Below, piece by piece: positions 63,135 through 64,000 of a stretch of 64,000 nucleotides of DNA. Where the stretch lies: NCBI RefSeq assembly GCF_020966755.1, contig NZ_JAJKFT010000004.1, positions 124,001 through 188,000 of the forward strand, in the 5' to 3' direction. Under the pieces are notes generated by a model. It worked only from the letters and a program-made list of their open reading frames with translations. It searched no databases and was not told where the DNA came from. How positions within the stretch are numbered: position 1 is the stretch's first letter; every line of letters starts with the position of its first letter. A program made the position numbers and the translations under genes. Source of the DNA: Blastopirellula sediminis. GTDB taxonomy: Bacteria; Planctomycetota; Planctomycetia; Pirellulales; Pirellulaceae.

Positions 63135-64000
63135 TTACGCCTTCAGCGCTTCGCGAGCCGCGGCGATCGTCGCGTCGATGTCGGCGTCGGTGTGCGTCAC
63201 CGAAATGAAGAGGGCTTCAAACTGGCTGCAGGGGAAGTAGACCCCACGGTCGATCAAGCCCCAGAAAAAGTCGGCGTACCGCTTGGTATCGCTCTTGGCG
63301 GCGGTATCCCAATCGACGATCGGACCTTCGCCAAAGAAGAGGGTCGCCATGCTGCCGACACGCGCGACCGAATGAGCGACGCCGGCATCGGAGGCCGCTT
63401 TGGCCAGCCCGGTCATCAGTCGCTCGCCCAACTTCTCAAGCTGCGGATAGGGGTTCGTCTCTTTGAGGATCGACAGCGTCGCGATTCCCGCCGCGGTCGC
63501 CAGCGGATTGCCGCTCAGCGTTCCGGCTTGGAATACCTTCCCGGCCGGCAGAACGTTATTCATGATGTCGGCCCGCCCGCCGTACGCTGCGATCGGCAAA
63601 CCGCCGCCGACGATCTTCCCCATCGTCGTCAGGTCAGGCGTCACGCCGAACAGTTCCTGCGCCCCGCCGAGCGCCACTCGGAAGCCGGTCATCACTTCGT
63701 CCATCAGCATCACGGCGCCATACTTGGTGCAGAGCTCGCGAATCGCTCCCAAAAACTCCGGCGTCGGAATCACCGTTCCCATGTTGCCGACGATCGGTTC
63801 GAAGATCACGCATGCCAGTTCGTCGCCATACTTCTCGAACGTGCTGGTCAGCGCTTCGACGCTGTTGTACGGCAACACGATCGTATCGGCAGTGGTGCCC
63901 GGAGTAACGCCTGGCGAGTTAGGAACGCCCAAAGTCGCCGCGGCGCTTCCCGCGGCGACCAGCAGGCTATCGACATGGCCATGATAGTTGCCGGCAAACT
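63135..64000 (-). CDS. hemL: Glutamate-1-semialdehyde 2,1-aminomutase, 5' end outside window
   Basis: The frame is open to the right edge, and only the C-terminal 288 residues are present. It begins (frame of the complement) FAGNYHGHVDSLL, followed by LGVPNSPGVTPGT, MLMDEVMTGFRVALGGAQEL, TMGKIVGGGLPIAAYGGRAD (the PLP-binding Lys), FQAGTLSGNPLATAAGIATL and a C-terminus ending EALKA. It is a class III PLP enzyme converting glutamate-1-semialdehyde to 5-aminolaevulinate, the C5 route to haem. This fits the hemG gene elsewhere in the window. Confidence 0.95.
   Translation of the reverse strand, partial: FAGNYHGHVDSLLVAAGSAAATLGVPNSPGVTPGTTADTIVLPYNSVEALTSTFEKYGDELACVIFEPIVGNMGTVIPTPEFLGAIRELCTKYGAVMLMDEVMTGFRVALGGAQELFGVTPDLTTMGKIVGGGLPIAAYGGRADIMNNVLPAGKVFQAGTLSGNPLATAAGIATLSILKETNPYPQLEKLGERLMTGLAKAASDAGVAHSVARVGSMATLFFGEGPIVDWDTAAKSDTKRYADFFWGLIDRGVYFPCSQFEALFISVTHTDADIDATIAAAREALKA

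Overview
The window looks like chromosome of a planctomycete, most likely of the Pirellula/Blastopirellula group (inference). It is GC-rich. It carries a bacterial formylmethanofuran:H4MPT formyltransferase, a homodimeric-type PDH E1 (aceE) with separate E2 and E3 genes, many secreted proteins of a kind I associate only with planctomycetes, and short dispersed repeats. I saw no rRNA, tRNA, CRISPR array or complete insertion sequence.

Layout. 1-8.9 kb: the end of a MauG/di-haem peroxidase gene, an APP1-type phosphatase, rpsD, lpdA, then aceE and aceF, with good intrinsic terminators between units. 9-21.6 kb: a membrane-anchored unknown, a tandem pair of 312-residue secreted paralogues, an FkbM methyltransferase, an SLC13-type permease with RCK_C domains, a secreted unknown, and a 1290-residue secreted protein joining VWA, a secretin-N0/STN-like module, a Gly-rich stretch, TPR-like helices and a YfaP/DUF2135-like domain. 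21.6-24.1 kb: tsaD and an S41 protease on the minus strand. 24.2-38.5 kb: a surface-glycan cluster of glycosyltransferases (one polysialyltransferase-like, two GT8-like with DSD motifs, three GT4), three SAM methyltransferases, a fused ABC exporter and gmd. 38.9-45.9 kb: a small unknown, hemG, two more proteins built from the N0-like module, and ftr. 45.9-48.7 kb: a repeat-dense accessory patch around an orphan DnaB-N/RepA-like ATPase whose C-terminus is encoded by one of the repeats. 48.7-50.9 kb: a RidA protein and a nucleoside-type MFS permease. 51.0-63.1 kb: a complete Tad/Flp pilus locus (flp, cpaA, tadE, cpaB, cpaC, cpaE, cpaF, tadB, tadC, a secreted unknown and a TPR protein). The window ends in hemL, cut by the right edge.

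The two strongest observations are these. First, an RNA with the layout of a GEMM-I (c-di-GMP class I) riboswitch lies just upstream of the Flp pilin gene, which would tie the Tad pilus to a cyclic dinucleotide. Second, a secretin-N0-like module with an almost invariant LEDVGLSPDVPVT signature occurs five times in three otherwise different secreted proteins, none of which has a secretin pore domain. Long antisense open frames opposite rpsD/lpdA, aceE, aceF and the 1290-residue gene are read as codon-bias shadows.
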